64,000 bases of DNA from Synechococcus sp. CS-1325 (GCA_025128135.1 JAHLYW010000046.1:124001-188000), one strand, 5' to 3'. Shown: positions 1-10,535, counted from the stretch's first letter. Numbers and translations: made by a program. Notes: generated by a model not told the origin, from the sequence alone.

Positions 1-1
1 C

Positions 2-643
2 GTGATCCCGAACGGGGTGGACACCGACCGCTGGCAGCCCGCCCCGGCCCATGGGGGGACGGGGGAGCTGGCCCAGCTGCGCCTGCGCTTCCAGGGTCGG
101 CGCGTGTTCCTGTACATGGGCAGGCTGGCCACCGAGAAGAACGTGGAGGCCCTGCTCAAGGCCTGGCGGCTGGTGCGGCCACGCCATTGCCTGTTGCTGA
201 TCGTCGGAGACGGTCCCCTGCGCGGCTCCCTGATGGCCAGTGGTGACGACCCGGATGTGGCCTGGTGGGGATACGAAGCCGACCAGGCGATGCGGGTGGC
301 CCTGCTCCAGGTTGCCGAGGTGTTCCTGCTGCCCTCCCTGGTGGAGGGGCTGTCGCTGGCCTTGCTGGAGGCGATGGCCTGCGGAACCGCCTGTGTGGCC
401 ACCGATGCCGGCGCCGACGGGGAGGTGCTGGAAGGTGGCGCCGGGATCGTGATCAGCACCCAGGGGGTCACCACCCAGCTGCGCACCCTGCTGCCGGTGC
501 TGCGGGATCAACCGGTGCTCAGCGCCGAACTGGGGCGCCGGGCCAGGACCAGGGTGCTGGAGAGATACACCCTCACCCGCAACATCGAGGCTCTCGAAGC
601 GCTCTATGGCCAGCTGGTGCCGCTGCGGTCGCTGGCCGCCTGA
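2..643 (+). CDS. GT4-type glycosyltransferase, C-terminal part (5' end outside window)
   Basis: This is the C-terminal GT-B (Rossmann-like) half of a family 4 glycosyltransferase, which would transfer a sugar from a nucleotide-sugar donor to a lipid, polysaccharide or small acceptor. Visible signs are IPNGVDTDRW at the domain junction, MGRLATEKNVEALLKAW (donor-side phosphate contact) and the E-x7-E element EGLSLALLE followed by AMACGTACVATDAG. About 213 residues are present, whereas full GT4 enzymes have 350-400, so the N-terminal acceptor domain must lie upstream of the window. The first codon shown is not claimed as the true start. The acceptor cannot be deduced. The gene converges on the acyltransferase that follows. 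Confidence 0.85.
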   Translation: MIPNGVDTDRWQPAPAHGGTGELAQLRLRFQGRRVFLYMGRLATEKNVEALLKAWRLVRPRHCLLLIVGDGPLRGSLMASGDDPDVAWWGYEADQAMRVALLQVAEVFLLPSLVEGLSLALLEAMACGTACVATDAGADGEVLEGGAGIVISTQGVTTQLRTLLPVLRDQPVLSAELGRRARTRVLERYTLTRNIEALEALYGQLVPLRSLAA

Positions 644-664
644 AGCGGCAGGGCCCTGCCTGGC

Positions 665-2026
665 TCAATCGAGCATCGCCGCCTCCAGGCTGGCGCGGAG
701 CACGTCGGTCAGCTGATCCACCGCGAGGCGGCGATCGCGGCGGTAGTCGGCCAAGCGTGGGCCGGCTTCGATCGGTTCCCCGACGATGATCCTCACCTGC
801 CGCGCCGCCGGGGCCGGCGGCCGCTCGCCCCGCCGGCCCCGGATCCAGGCGATCGCATCCCACAGGATCAGCAGAACCTCAAGGTAGCGATCGACGCTGG
901 GTTTTTCGGCCACATAGGCATCTCCCATCGAGGCGAAGTACTCGACCAGGCGCATGTGGTCGAGGTGGCGGGCCGCTTCGACGGCACACCAGTCGGCCAG
1001 GCTGCGCTCAAGGGGGGCGCAGGCGGCCAGGTCGTCGCGGTAAATCGCCTGCCAACCGGCCTGCTCGATCCGGCGGCAGCGCTCCAGGATCGTGCCCCTC
1101 GGCTGCAGATCGAAGTGGGATTCCGCTGCCGCAAGGGCCGTTGCCTGGAGCCTGCTCAGGCGGGCCGAGAGGGCGGGATCGCCGGGGGTCAGCCCAGGCT
1201 CCTCGCCGCTGCCCAGCCGGTAGAAGTGTTCCAGCTGGGTGAGCAAGCGGCCGGAGATCAGCAGCAGACGGCCGTAGCGGTGGTCGGCCTCCTCGGTGGG
1301 AAGGGCCGGCGCCCCGGCAGGGGGGAGCGTGATGCCCAGCACGCCCTCCAGGGCGGTGAGCAACCGGTCGATCGGTGCCCAGTCCCGATGCAGCAGGCTG
1401 TAGCGCAGCACGACCGGCACGATCACAACCCGCTCTTCCCGCCCTTCGGCCACGAGATCTTCGCAGCACCAGAACGCCATCTGGGCCAGGCCAGGCTCCA
1501 GGGGGCCCAGCAGTTCGTCGTGGTTGTTGGTGGCCCCCTCCGGCGCGATCGCCAGGGGGAAAGGGCCCGAGCAGAGCAGATGGCGGGCCGTCTTCAAGGC
1601 CCGGCGGTCGAGCCTGCCGCGCTGGATCGGGACTCCACCCAGCCTGGCCAGCATCCAGCCGGCGGCGGCACCGGCCCAGAGGGGGATTCCCCGGTCGTAG
1701 AGGAACTGGCTGTGCACCGGATGGGCCAGCCGGATGCCATGGCGGCGGGCCGCCCGGGGCACCTCCTTCCAGAGCAGCTGGGCCATCACCAGCGGATCCG
1801 TGGTGCTCGGATGCCGGAAGGCGATCAGCAGGCGCACCTCACCGTTCTGGGCCGCGGCGCACAACTCCGCCAGCTCCACCACGCCGCTCACCGCACCGAT
1901 GCCGATCCGCCGTGAGCCGAGCACGGCCGGCAGGGCCAGCCGGCAGAGGCGATGCAGCCAGGGCGTGTAGGCCGGCTGGATGAAGCCCAGGGCGGGCTGG
2001 GCGGCCTGGACCTTGGCGCTTGGCAT
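665..2026 (-). CDS. PlsC-like 1-acyl-glycerol-phosphate acyltransferase family protein
   Basis: A 453-residue protein with the glycerolipid acyltransferase core. The catalytic HxxxxD motif is seen as RHPSTTDPL, and the phosphate-binding block as APEGATNNH, about 110 residues further on. These support acyl transfer to a lysophosphatidate-like or related lipid at the membrane. It is much longer than housekeeping PlsC (about 240 aa). The extra C-terminal 200 residues are rich in Arg/Ala and match nothing I recognise, so this may be a cyanobacterial paralogue with another substrate. The ATG at 2026 was chosen over an in-frame TTG at 2065. It lies downstream of the cupin and sod genes on the same strand. 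Confidence 0.75.
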   Translation of the reverse strand: MPSAKVQAAQPALGFIQPAYTPWLHRLCRLALPAVLGSRRIGIGAVSGVVELAELCAAAQNGEVRLLIAFRHPSTTDPLVMAQLLWKEVPRAARRHGIRLAHPVHSQFLYDRGIPLWAGAAAGWMLARLGGVPIQRGRLDRRALKTARHLLCSGPFPLAIAPEGATNNHDELLGPLEPGLAQMAFWCCEDLVAEGREERVVIVPVVLRYSLLHRDWAPIDRLLTALEGVLGITLPPAGAPALPTEEADHRYGRLLLISGRLLTQLEHFYRLGSGEEPGLTPGDPALSARLSRLQATALAAAESHFDLQPRGTILERCRRIEQAGWQAIYRDDLAACAPLERSLADWCAVEAARHLDHMRLVEYFASMGDAYVAEKPSVDRYLEVLLILWDAIAWIRGRRGERPPAPAARQVRIIVGEPIEAGPRLADYRRDRRLAVDQLTDVLRASLEAAMLD

Positions 2027-2108
2027 GGGGCTCTCAAGGGCGGCGGAATCGCCGACCGGGGTCAACAGTCTGCGGGGCTTTGACGGCCAGGCGGCCGGAG
2101 GGGGCCGT

Positions 2109-2623
2109 TCAGCCGAACAGCTGTGTCCAGGCCCGCACCTGGGCAGCGGCGGCGGGGCTGCCCTCCGCCGGGAAGCAGGGCAGAAAATCCTTGTCCTGGG
2201 CAGGGATGTAGGGGCCCTGTTTCACCTCCAGCAGCACGGAGTCGCGCTGGAGGGCCACCAGGGTGTGGAACTGGCCATCGGCCAGCTCGATGCCCCACAG
2301 CGGACCGGCCGCCTCAAGCCGTTCGCCCAGCAGCACATCGCCGGCCCCATTGAGGAGCAACACGCCGATCGCCCCCTGCAGGACCACGAAGCACTCAAAC
2401 GCCGCACCGGGTTCCTGGCGGAGATGGCGGTGGGGGCGCACGTAGGTGCCGGGCTGCAGCACATTCAGAAAACGCTGCACCGGCTCGGGCTCGGCATGGA
2501 AATTGTGATTGCACCGCAGCCGCGGCGATCGACGGGCCTGGTCCGCGACCGCATCGAACAGGGCCTGGTCGAGCCGTTTGATCACGCCTGATGCCGCTGG
2601 ACGGCCGCTCTCGCCCATCCCCA

Positions 2624-2624
<1 letters not shown>
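2109..2624 (-). CDS. WbuC-family cupin protein
   Basis: A 171-residue cupin-fold protein resembling the WbuC family, which is often found near surface-polysaccharide genes and has no settled enzymatic role. The metal-binding cupin box is visible as RPHRHLRQEPGAAFECFVVL, and the second motif around GIELADGQFHTLVAL. The ATG at 2624 overlaps the last base of the sod stop codon (TGATG), so translation is probably coupled to sod. A second ATG at 2618 is possible. The neighbouring glycosyltransferase and acyltransferase fit an envelope-related role, but this is inference from context. Confidence 0.75.
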
Positions 2625-3316
<692 letters not shown>

Positions 3317-3374
3317 CGGCGGAGCTGCGGAGCCACAGAAGGCGGATTCCAGTATGGAAGCGGCTGCGCCCGAA

Positions 3375-4814
3375 TCAGCCCAGCCGCTCCAGCACCGCCG
3401 CTGCGGCCTCCTCACCGCTGCGCACCGCCCCATCGAAGAAGCCCGGCCAGCGCTCGGCCACCTCGGTGCCCGCCCAGAACACCTGGCCATGGGGCCGGCG
3501 CAGGGCATCGCCACAGCGGCTCCAGAGCCCCGGCGGCATCCAGGCGGCGTAGGCGCCACCCACGAACGGCATCGCCGGCCAGTCCTTCTCGACGTAGGCC
3601 ACAGGCGTCAGGGCCGCCGGGCCCAGATAGGCGGCCAGATCGCCCAGCACCGCCTCCTTCCGTTCCGCCTCACTCAACGGCGCCCAGCGGTGGTAGCGGT
3701 GGCCCACCACGAAGGCGGCCAGCACGCCGCAACCGGTCTCGGGATCGGAGCTGTCGGCCACCAGTTCCACCCAGGGGCGATCGCCGATGGCGATCCCCGA
3801 GAGCCCCAGCTCACGCCACCAGGGCGTGGCATAGACGATCAGCAGCTTGGCGCAGGCGCCCATCGCCATCTGCTGCTGCAGCTCCTGGCGGTCGGCGGGA
3901 AGCTCCGGCGTGAAACGGAGCCGCGCCGCCAACGCCGGCGGCATCGCCACGATCGCGGCGCGGCAGGGATACTCCGCCTGGCCGGTCTGGACCCGAACCA
4001 AACAATCCGCCGCGGACGTCTGTGATGGCTGCAGCACGGCAAGCACCGGCTCGCCCAGCCGCACCACCCCCTCAGCCAGCTGCGCCGCCAGCAGGGCCGG
4101 CAGCTGGCCGGCGCCGCCATGCAGCAGCTCCTGCTCCGGCTGCTCGCCCTGGGGAGCGGTGCGCTGGCCCCAGAGCACATGCAGCAGCGACACCTGCTCC
4201 GGCTCAGCCGGGCCCAGGAAACCGACCGCCCGACAGAAATAGGCGAAATACCAGGCCGCGAACGGGGTGTGGGTGTGGGCGTCGATCCAGTCCTGGAAGC
4301 TGAGCCGATCCAGTTCGGCAGCGGCGGGATGGTGGTGGGGGTGACCTTCCGGCAACTGGGCCACCAGCGCCTGGAAGCGGGCCAGGGCCGCCATGGCATC
4401 GTCCCAGTCGGCGGCTGGCACGGCCGGCGGCTGGCCTTCGGGGAAACCCTGGAAGAATCCGGCGAAGGTGCAGCGGCAATCGCCGAACACCAGCACCGTT
4501 TCACCGTCGTGGGGAGTGTCGAAGCGGCGGATGCCGTGCTGATCCAGCAGGGCGAGGAAGCGGCTCTGGCTGGGGCCGACCCACTGGCCGCCCAGGTCGA
4601 TCCAGCTGTCCGGGCAGCCCCCTGGCGTCAGCCCCCCATCGAGCCGCACGCTCTGCCGGCACATCCGCCCACCGAGCCGGGCATCCGCCTCGATCAGGCG
4701 CACCGAGCGGCCGGCCCGCTGCACGGCCAGCGCCGCCACCAGCCCCGCCAGGCCAGCTCCCACCACCACGACATCAACGGGTTCCGCCTGCGTCATCACC
4801 ATGAAGCCCAGCAT
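3375..4814 (-). CDS. FAD-dependent amine oxidase family protein
   Basis: A 479-residue flavoprotein of the amine oxidase / protoporphyrinogen oxidase-like superfamily. The N-terminal dinucleotide-binding fold is VVVVGAGLAGLVAALAVQRAG, followed by the acidic ribose contact and LGGRM. The C-terminal FAD-binding block is VFWAGTEVAERWPGFFDGAV, as in flavin monoamine oxidases. The substrate could be an amine, polyamine or amino acid and cannot be read from the sequence. In-frame ATGs at 4814, 4802 and 4796 are all plausible starts. It follows pyrF by 22 bases on the same strand. Confidence 0.85.
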   Translation of the reverse strand: MLGFMVMTQAEPVDVVVVGAGLAGLVAALAVQRAGRSVRLIEADARLGGRMCRQSVRLDGGLTPGGCPDSWIDLGGQWVGPSQSRFLALLDQHGIRRFDTPHDGETVLVFGDCRCTFAGFFQGFPEGQPPAVPAADWDDAMAALARFQALVAQLPEGHPHHHPAAAELDRLSFQDWIDAHTHTPFAAWYFAYFCRAVGFLGPAEPEQVSLLHVLWGQRTAPQGEQPEQELLHGGAGQLPALLAAQLAEGVVRLGEPVLAVLQPSQTSAADCLVRVQTGQAEYPCRAAIVAMPPALAARLRFTPELPADRQELQQQMAMGACAKLLIVYATPWWRELGLSGIAIGDRPWVELVADSSDPETGCGVLAAFVVGHRYHRWAPLSEAERKEAVLGDLAAYLGPAALTPVAYVEKDWPAMPFVGGAYAAWMPPGLWSRCGDALRRPHGQVFWAGTEVAERWPGFFDGAVRSGEEAAAAVLERLG

Positions 4815-4836
4815 CGCAGCCAGTTACCCGGGCGGT

Positions 4837-5562
4837 TCAGGCCTGCAGCTCGGCGCAGCAGGCCTCGAAGGCCGCCGCCGGATCCTCGGCGGCGCTGATC
4901 GGCCGACCGATCACCAGGAAGCTGGCCCCGGCGGCGATCGCCTCGGCCGGGGTGAGCACCCGCACCTGATCGCCGCTGCCACTGCCGGCCGGGCGGATGC
5001 CGGGGGTCACCAGGGTGAAGGGTTCCCGGTGGATGGCCCGCAACGCCGCCACCTCCAGGGGGGAGCAGACGGCACCGCCGATCCCGGCGGCGGCCGCCAG
5101 ACCCGCCAGCCGGAGAACATGGCTGGGCAGCGGCTCGGTGATCGCCAGCTCGGCGGCGAAACAGGCCGGATCCCAGCTGGTGAGCACTGTGACCGCCAGC
5201 AGGGTTGGCGGCGCCACACCAGCGGCGGCGGCCCCCTCCAGCGCCGCCGCCTGGGCCGCCACCAGGGCCTGATGGCCGGCGGCGGCGTGCACCGTGATCA
5301 GCTCGGCCCCCAGCCGGGCGGCGCTGCGCACCGCGCCGGCCATGGTGGCGGGGATGTCGTGGAACTTGAGATCGAGGAACACGCCGAGACCCCGCTCCCG
5401 CAGGGCGCTCACCACGGCCGGGCCGGCGGCGGTGAACAGCTCCAGCCCCACCTTCACCCGCCGCAACCCGGGGATCCGGCCGGCCAGTTCGAGGGCGGCG
5501 GCGGCATCGGGCCGATCGAGCGCCAGGATGATTCGCCCGGCAGGGCTGAGGGAGATGGTCAT
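4837..5562 (-). CDS. pyrF: Orotidine 5'-phosphate decarboxylase
   Basis: This 241-residue enzyme carries out the last step of UMP synthesis, decarboxylating OMP. The TIM-barrel starts [11 protein letters not shown], and the catalytic Lys-Asp array is seen in [12 protein letters not shown]. The phosphate-binding end is FLVIGRPIS. The length is normal for the short bacterial group. Its ATG overlaps the stop of tyrS (ATGA), so the two are probably translated from one message. The product acts in the cytoplasm. Confidence 0.96.
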   Translation of the reverse strand: MTISLSPAGRIILALDRPDAAAALELAGRIPGLRRVKVGLELFTAAGPAVVSALRERGLGVFLDLKFHDIPATMAGAVRSAARLGAELITVHAAAGHQALVAAQAAALEGAAAAGVAPPTLLAVTVLTSWDPACFAAELAITEPLPSHVLRLAGLAAAAGIGGAVCSPLEVAALRAIHREPFTLVTPGIRPAGSGSGDQVRVLTPAEAIAAGASFLVIGRPISAAEDPAAAFEACCAELQA

Positions 5563-6851
5563 CGGATCACCAACCGCCGGAACGTCTTCCTGCCCAGTTG
5601 CAGCACTCTTCCTTCCAGCTCTGCGGCGGCGCTGAACTCCTGGTTCGGATCAGCCAGCTTCTCGCCATCCAGGCGCACGCCACCCCCCTGGATCTGGCGC
5701 CGGGCTTCGCTGCTGCTGACGCAGAGCCCCAGGGCACTGAGCAGATAGAACGCCTTGGCCGGGAAGTTCACGGGCTCCAGAGACAGTTCAGGAACGGATT
5801 GGGCGCCCTGTGCCGCTGGAATCCCCGCCGCGCCGGCCATCCCGACCCTGCCATGGGGCGCCGCCACCAGTTGCCGCGCATCCAGCTGGGCCGCCCGGGC
5901 TGCCGCCTCACCATGCAGCCCGGCGGTCACCTCCAGCGCCATCGCCATCTGACGTTCGCGCGGGGAGGCCGGCAGGCTGGCCTGCTCCAGATCGGTGAGC
6001 AGGGTGAGGTAGTCGCCCACCACCGCGTCCGGCAGCTTTTCGAGCTTCGAATAGGTGGAGAGCGGGTCTTCCCGCAGACCCACGGTGTTGCCCAGGCTCT
6101 TGCTCATCTTCGCCACACCATCGAGCCCCGGCAGGATCGGCATCAGCAGGGCGAACTGGGGCTTCTGGCCGAAGTGCCGCTGCAGATCCCGGCCCATCGC
6201 CACGTTGAACTTCTGGTCGGTGCCGCCCAGCTCCAGGTCGGAGCGCACCGCCACCGAGTCGTAGCCCTGCAGCAAGGGGTAGAGGAACTCGTGCAGGGAG
6301 ATCGGCAGGCCGCCGCCGTAGCGCCTGGAGAAATCGTCCTTGGCCAGCATCTGACCCACGGTGGCGGTGCCCAGCAACTCGATCACCCTGGGCAGATCGA
6401 GGCCTGAGAGCCACTCGCTGTTGCGGCGCACTTCGAGTCGGCCGGGGGTTTCGAAATCCAGCAGGGCCCGCTCCTTCGGCAGCCCCTCACCCAGCTGGGC
6501 CAGGTAGGTGGCGGCATTGGCCTCCACCGCAGCGGCGCCGAGCTGCACCCTTGTGGCGTTCTTGCCGGTGGGATCGCCGATGCGGGCGGTGAAATCACCG
6601 ATGATCAGCACTGCGGTGTGGCCCGCGTCCTGAAAGGCCCGCAGCTTGCGGAACAGGATCGCGTGCCCCAGATGGATGTCGGTGCCGGTGGGGTCGATGC
6701 CGAGCTTGACCCGCAGGGGGCGGCCGCTGCGCTCCGCTTCCGCCAGCCGGGCCGTCAGACGCTGATCGGGGTTGTCCTCAGCGCCGGTGGGGAAGAGATC
6801 GGCCATGCCCCGCTCCAACCAGCCCGGCAATGCATCAGCACCCATGGCCAT
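5559..6851 (-). CDS. tyrS: Tyrosyl-tRNA synthetase
   Basis: A class I aminoacyl-tRNA synthetase of 430 residues that charges tRNA-Tyr. The HIGH-type motif is in [18 protein letters not shown] and the KMSKS loop in [17 protein letters not shown]-terminal S4-like RNA-binding domain is visible around [18 protein letters not shown]. ATGs at 6851 and 6845 are both usable. The reading frame ends four bases inside pyrF. Confidence 0.97.
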   Translation of the reverse strand: MAMGADALPGWLERGMADLFPTGAEDNPDQRLTARLAEAERSGRPLRVKLGIDPTGTDIHLGHAILFRKLRAFQDAGHTAVLIIGDFTARIGDPTGKNATRVQLGAAAVEANAATYLAQLGEGLPKERALLDFETPGRLEVRRNSEWLSGLDLPRVIELLGTATVGQMLAKDDFSRRYGGGLPISLHEFLYPLLQGYDSVAVRSDLELGGTDQKFNVAMGRDLQRHFGQKPQFALLMPILPGLDGVAKMSKSLGNTVGLREDPLSTYSKLEKLPDAVVGDYLTLLTDLEQASLPASPRERQMAMALEVTAGLHGEAAARAAQLDARQLVAAPHGRVGMAGAAGIPAAQGAQSVPELSLEPVNFPAKAFYLLSALGLCVSSSEARRQIQGGGVRLDGEKLADPNQEFSAAAELEGRVLQLGRKTFRRLVIR

Positions 6852-6918
6852 CCCCCGGCAGCATCGCTTGACCCAGCCGGATCGTACCCAGCGGCGTCCT
6901 TCTGTTCGCCGCCGCTGC

Positions 6919-7242
6919 TCAGCCGGCTTTCTCCAGCTCGCTCTTCATCCGCTCAAGCGTCTGGTTCATCTGCACGAACATCAGATCAGGGGTGAGGCCG
7001 AACTGACCCAGCTGGGTGCGCAGCTGCTCCACGGTGAGCTTGGCCTGGAAATCTTCGGAGAGCTCGAAACGCTTCATGAACACCCGGTAGCGATCCATCA
7101 GCTCCTCCATCCGCTCGATGAACAGCTTCTTGCCGGCGCGATCGAACTTGCCGTAGTCGCCACCGAGCTGGGTGAGCTGCTGGTAATCGCCGAACAGCCG
7201 CTTGGCTTCGTCCTGAACGATTTCGGATTCGAAGAATCCCAT
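6919..7242 (-). CDS. DUF1825 family cyanobacterial protein
   Basis: A 107-residue protein beginning [20 protein letters not shown], which matches the small DUF1825 family known from cyanobacteria. It is soluble and largely helical and charged, with no catalytic motif that I can identify. The ATG at 7242 was chosen because the conserved family start begins there; the upstream in-frame extension is low-complexity and overlaps a probable leader. No function is known to me. Confidence 0.85.
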   Translation of the reverse strand: MGFFESEIVQDEAKRLFGDYQQLTQLGGDYGKFDRAGKKLFIERMEELMDRYRVFMKRFELSEDFQAKLTVEQLRTQLGQFGLTPDLMFVQMNQTLERMKSELEKAG

Positions 7243-7374
7243 GGCAGAGGCCAGGCGTGGTGCGTTGCCGTTGATTCTGAGCGGCCCACCGCCTCCAGGG
7301 GAGTGTGGATTGACGTAATCGGGCGGCAATGACCGCTAACTTCAGTCCAGACGTGCGTTTGGGCGAGTGCCACC

Positions 7375-8061
7375 ATGGCCAAAGGGCACTGGTTGGATGG
7401 CATGGCCCGCCGGCTTCTGGTCGCCACAGGCCAGTTGCCGGCACCTGCCGGGCGCCCGGCACCCCCCCCGTCCAGCCCGCACCAGCCGGAGGCCGAGGCG
7501 ATCGAGCGTGACCTGCTCGCCCTCAAGCTGGCCGGCAATCCAGGCCTGCGGCTCCGCAACGCCGAGGAGGTGCGGCAGGCGGCGGCCCTGGGCTGGCGCC
7601 TCGATGTGAACCGGGCCACGGCGGCCGACTGGCTGCGCCTGCCCGGCTGCACCCCCAGCCAGGTGGACCTGTTGCTGCGCCTGCAGGCCGGTGGCGTGCA
7701 GCTGAGCGGTGTCGAGGATCTGCAACGGCTGTTGACGCTGCCGGAGGAGCGGATCCGCTGCTGGCAACCTCTGCTCGCCTTCCGCTGGTATGGCGATGCC
7801 GCCCCGCCCCGGTCCGCCCCGATCGACCTGAACCGCTGCGGCGTGGAGCAACTCCACGACCGTCTGCCCCTCGATGCCCAGCGCTGCCAGCGGCTGGTGC
7901 GGGAGCGCAGCCGGGGCCCGTTCCAGGATCTCGCCGACCTCCAGCAGCGGCTGGCCCTCCCCGCCGATCTGGTGGAGGGCCTGATCGGCAAGGTGAGCTT
8001 CAGCAAGGGGCCGGTGGGTCCGGATCTGCCCCGGCCCGGTGATGGCCCTCCCTCCCGTTGA
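7375..8061 (+). CDS. Helix-hairpin-helix (ComEA-like) protein
   Basis: A 228-residue protein with repeated helix-hairpin-helix segments. One is LDVNRATAADWLRLPGCTPS and a second is IDLNRCGVEQLHDRLPLDAQ, followed by FQDLADLQQRLALP. Such repeats bind the DNA backbone without sequence specificity in ComEA and related proteins. There is no signal peptide or ComEA SLBB domain, so it is unlikely to be the periplasmic uptake receptor. The stop codon overlaps the TTG start of the following GIY-YIG gene, which suggests the two act together on nucleic acid. Confidence 0.75.
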   Translation: MAKGHWLDGMARRLLVATGQLPAPAGRPAPPPSSPHQPEAEAIERDLLALKLAGNPGLRLRNAEEVRQAAALGWRLDVNRATAADWLRLPGCTPSQVDLLLRLQAGGVQLSGVEDLQRLLTLPEERIRCWQPLLAFRWYGDAAPPRSAPIDLNRCGVEQLHDRLPLDAQRCQRLVRERSRGPFQDLADLQQRLALPADLVEGLIGKVSFSKGPVGPDLPRPGDGPPSR

Positions 8062-8702
8062 GCCGGGCCCCGGGCCGGCAGGGAGAACTGTTCGACCCGG
8101 GCTCCGGATCGGATCCGCTCGACGGAACCACTGCCCTGCCGCTGCTCCGGCACCAGTTGGTCGCCTGGCAGGGGCGGCTGGCTGATTTTCAGCAGCCGCT
8201 GTTCGATCCAACCCGGCCAGCCACTGATCCGGCCGGAGCCCCCTGCCGGGAACAGGGCTGGCTGTTCCCGCCGGAGTTCCCCGGCCAGCTTCCGGGCCCC
8301 GAAAGCCTGGCGAGCGGCTTCAACCCCCTCGCCCTGGCCCCCCAGAGCCTGCAGTTCTGGCGCTGGCCCCAGCCGCCCCAGGGGGGAGCGGCCATTTATG
8401 TGGTGATCGACCAGCCACCCCACCTGCAAACCTCCCTGTTGCTCTATGTGGGCGAAACCGGCCGGGCCGAGCTTCGCTGGAAAGGAGAGCACGACTGCAA
8501 GACCTACCTGTCCGCCTACGCCGAAGCCATGCTGCAGGCCAAGCTGACCACCCGGCTCAGCATCCGCTTCTGGTGCGATGTGCCAGCGGCAGCCAGGTCG
8601 CGTCGTGCCCTGGAGCAGGCCCTGATCCGCCGCTGGCTGCCGCCGTTCAACAAGGAGACCCGCCAGCGCTGGGCCACGCCGTTCACCAGCGATCCGGCCT
8701 GA
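8058..8702 (+). CDS. GIY-YIG nuclease-domain protein
   Basis: A 214-residue protein whose C-terminal half resembles a GIY-YIG endonuclease fold. AIYVVIDQ and LLYVGETGRAELRWKGEH correspond to the GIY and YIG strands and the catalytic Arg region, and PPFNKETRQRW carries the conserved Asn-containing end. The N-terminal 100 residues are proline-rich and unassigned. The TTG start at 8058 overlaps the stop of the upstream HhH gene (TTGA); no better start lies near. It may be a structure-specific nuclease working with that partner. This is inference, and the catalytic set has not been verified. Confidence 0.7.
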   Translation: MSRAPGRQGELFDPGSGSDPLDGTTALPLLRHQLVAWQGRLADFQQPLFDPTRPATDPAGAPCREQGWLFPPEFPGQLPGPESLASGFNPLALAPQSLQFWRWPQPPQGGAAIYVVIDQPPHLQTSLLLYVGETGRAELRWKGEHDCKTYLSAYAEAMLQAKLTTRLSIRFWCDVPAAARSRRALEQALIRRWLPPFNKETRQRWATPFTSDPA

Positions 8703-8772
8703 GCGCGGCCGGCCCCAGGCCAGGGCCGCACCAGGTGGCATCGCTACGATCACGGCCCCCAGTCCTGGCCCC

Positions 8773-10254
8773 ATGGAGTTCCGCTGTTCCCCCATCCCCC
8801 TGAGCGAATGGGAAGGCGAGACCCTCGCGGTGGGAATCTTCCAGGGCGATGACGGGGAGTCGCGCCAGCTGTTGCAGGCCCGCTTCGGTGAGGGCCTGAT
8901 CAGCCTGCTCGAGCATCGCCAGTTCAAGGGCAAACCGGGTGAAACCCTCAGCCTCTCCCTGCTGGATCGTTCCCCCGCCCAGCTGATCGTGGTGGGGTTG
9001 GGCGAATCGGCCCACTTCGATGGCCAGGGCCTGCGCAGCGCGGTGGCGGCGATTGCCAGGGCGGCAGCCGCCGGCAGGGCCACCGAGCTCGGCATCGCCC
9101 TGCCCAGCGCGGAGCTGGAGCCCGCCATGGCCGCCCGACTGATGGCCGAGGCGGTTCGCCTGACCCTCTACACCGACCCACGCTTCAAGAGCGAGCCGGA
9201 ACCCCGGCACCTGCCGCAGACGGTCACCCTGCTGGGCCTGCCGGAGGCGGCCGCAGCCGGCCTTGCCGGCCTGGAGGCCACCTGCGCGGGCGTGGAGCTG
9301 GCACGTCAGTTGGTGGCGGCCCCTCCGAACGTGGTCACCCCCCAGGCCCTCGCCGACACCGCCGCCACCATCGCCCGGGAGTTCGGCCTGGAACTCAAGG
9401 TGCTGGAGCGCTCCGACTGCGAGGCCCTCGGCATGGGCGCTTACCTCGGGGTCGCCCAGGGTTCCTGCCTGCCTCCCAAGTTCATTCACCTCACCTACCG
9501 GCCAGCCGACGGGGCCAGCCGCCGACTGGTGCTGATCGGCAAGGGCGTCACCTTCGATTCCGGCGGCTACAACCTCAAGACGGCAGGCTCCCAGATCGAG
9601 ATGATGAAGTACGACATGGGCGGCAGCGCCGCCGTGCTCGGCGCCGCCCGGGCCATCGCCGAACTGCGGCCGGCCGGCGTGGAGGTCCATGTGCTGGTGG
9701 CCGCCTGCGAAAACATGATCAGTGGCAACGCCATCCATCCCGGCGACATTCTCACCGCCTCCAACGGCAAGACGATCGAGATCAACAACACCGATGCCGA
9801 GGGCCGGCTCACCCTGGCCGACGCGCTGGTCTACGCCAGTCGCCTTGAGCCCGATGCGGTCGTTGATCTGGCCACCCTCACCGGCGCCTGCGTGATCGCC
9901 CTGGGTGAGGAGATCGCCGGCCTCTGGTCCCCCAGCGACGAACTGGCCGCGGCCCTGCTGGACGCCGGCCGCCAGGGCGGTGAGCAGTTCTGGCGCATGC
10001 CGCTCCAGGCCTCCTACAAGGAGGGCCTCAAGAGCCCGGTGGCCGACCTGAAGAACACCGGCCCACGGCCTGGCGGTTCGATCACCGCCGCCCTGTTTCT
10101 GCAGGACTTCGTGGACCCGGCCACGGCCTGGGCCCACCTGGACATCGCCGGCACCGTCTGGAGCGACAAGGGACGGGGGCTGGATCCGGCCGGAGCCACC
10201 GGCTTCGGGGTGCGCACCCTGGTGAACTGGGTGAGCCAGGGTGGCCGCGCCTAG
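8773..10254 (+). CDS. pepA: Leucyl aminopeptidase (M17)
   Basis: A 493-residue cytoplasmic dimetal exopeptidase that removes N-terminal residues from peptides. Metal and catalytic residues are visible in IGKGVTFDSGGYNLKTA, in MKYDMGG and in the family signature NTDAEGRLTLADAL. The length matches bacterial PepA. The ATG at 8773 stands alone after a 70-base gap from the nuclease gene. In other bacteria PepA can also bind DNA; nothing here shows that role. Confidence 0.96.
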   Translation: MEFRCSPIPLSEWEGETLAVGIFQGDDGESRQLLQARFGEGLISLLEHRQFKGKPGETLSLSLLDRSPAQLIVVGLGESAHFDGQGLRSAVAAIARAAAAGRATELGIALPSAELEPAMAARLMAEAVRLTLYTDPRFKSEPEPRHLPQTVTLLGLPEAAAAGLAGLEATCAGVELARQLVAAPPNVVTPQALADTAATIAREFGLELKVLERSDCEALGMGAYLGVAQGSCLPPKFIHLTYRPADGASRRLVLIGKGVTFDSGGYNLKTAGSQIEMMKYDMGGSAAVLGAARAIAELRPAGVEVHVLVAACENMISGNAIHPGDILTASNGKTIEINNTDAEGRLTLADALVYASRLEPDAVVDLATLTGACVIALGEEIAGLWSPSDELAAALLDAGRQGGEQFWRMPLQASYKEGLKSPVADLKNTGPRPGGSITAALFLQDFVDPATAWAHLDIAGTVWSDKGRGLDPAGATGFGVRTLVNWVSQGGRA

Positions 10255-10283
10255 GTTGGCTGCAGACGCTCCAGAGCGAGGCC

Positions 10284-10535
10284 ATGGCCGTTCAGAAGAT
10301 CCGCTGGTATCTGGGCGCCCAGCTCGGGGTGCTGTTGCTGCCGATGGGCCTGTGCCTGGTCGGTGAGGCCGTGACCCGCCGGACCCTGCAGAAGGTGGCC
10401 CTGCTGAACCAGATGGTCTCGCCGGCCGGGCCCTGGTTCTGGTATGGCACCCTCGGGCTGATCTGCGTGGTGGCCGGCGTGGGGCTGATGGTGGAGAGCG
10501 GCCTGCTGCGGGGCTACCCCAGGAATGCCCGTTGA
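10284..10535 (+). CDS. Small two-helix membrane protein, unknown function
   Basis: An 83-residue protein with two predicted membrane segments, LGAQLGVLLLPMGLCLVGEA and FWYGTLGLICVVAGVGLMV, joined by a short polar loop and ending in a basic tail. It begins 29 bases after pepA on the same strand and may share its transcript. I do not recognise the family. The hydrophobic pattern and codon choice look like a real gene rather than an artefact. Confidence 0.6.
   Translation: MAVQKIRWYLGAQLGVLLLPMGLCLVGEAVTRRTLQKVALLNQMVSPAGPWFWYGTLGLICVVAGVGLMVESGLLRGYPRNAR

Noticed and set aside
2..643. Treating the first GTG of the window as the glycosyltransferase start
   Set aside because: It would make a half enzyme. 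The N-terminal domain is expected upstream of the window edge.
7098..9128. A 676-codon minus-strand open frame across the HhH, GIY-YIG and pepA genes
   Set aside because: It crosses three recognised plus-strand genes, is Ser/Arg/Pro-rich, and has no domain. High GC content makes long antisense frames common.
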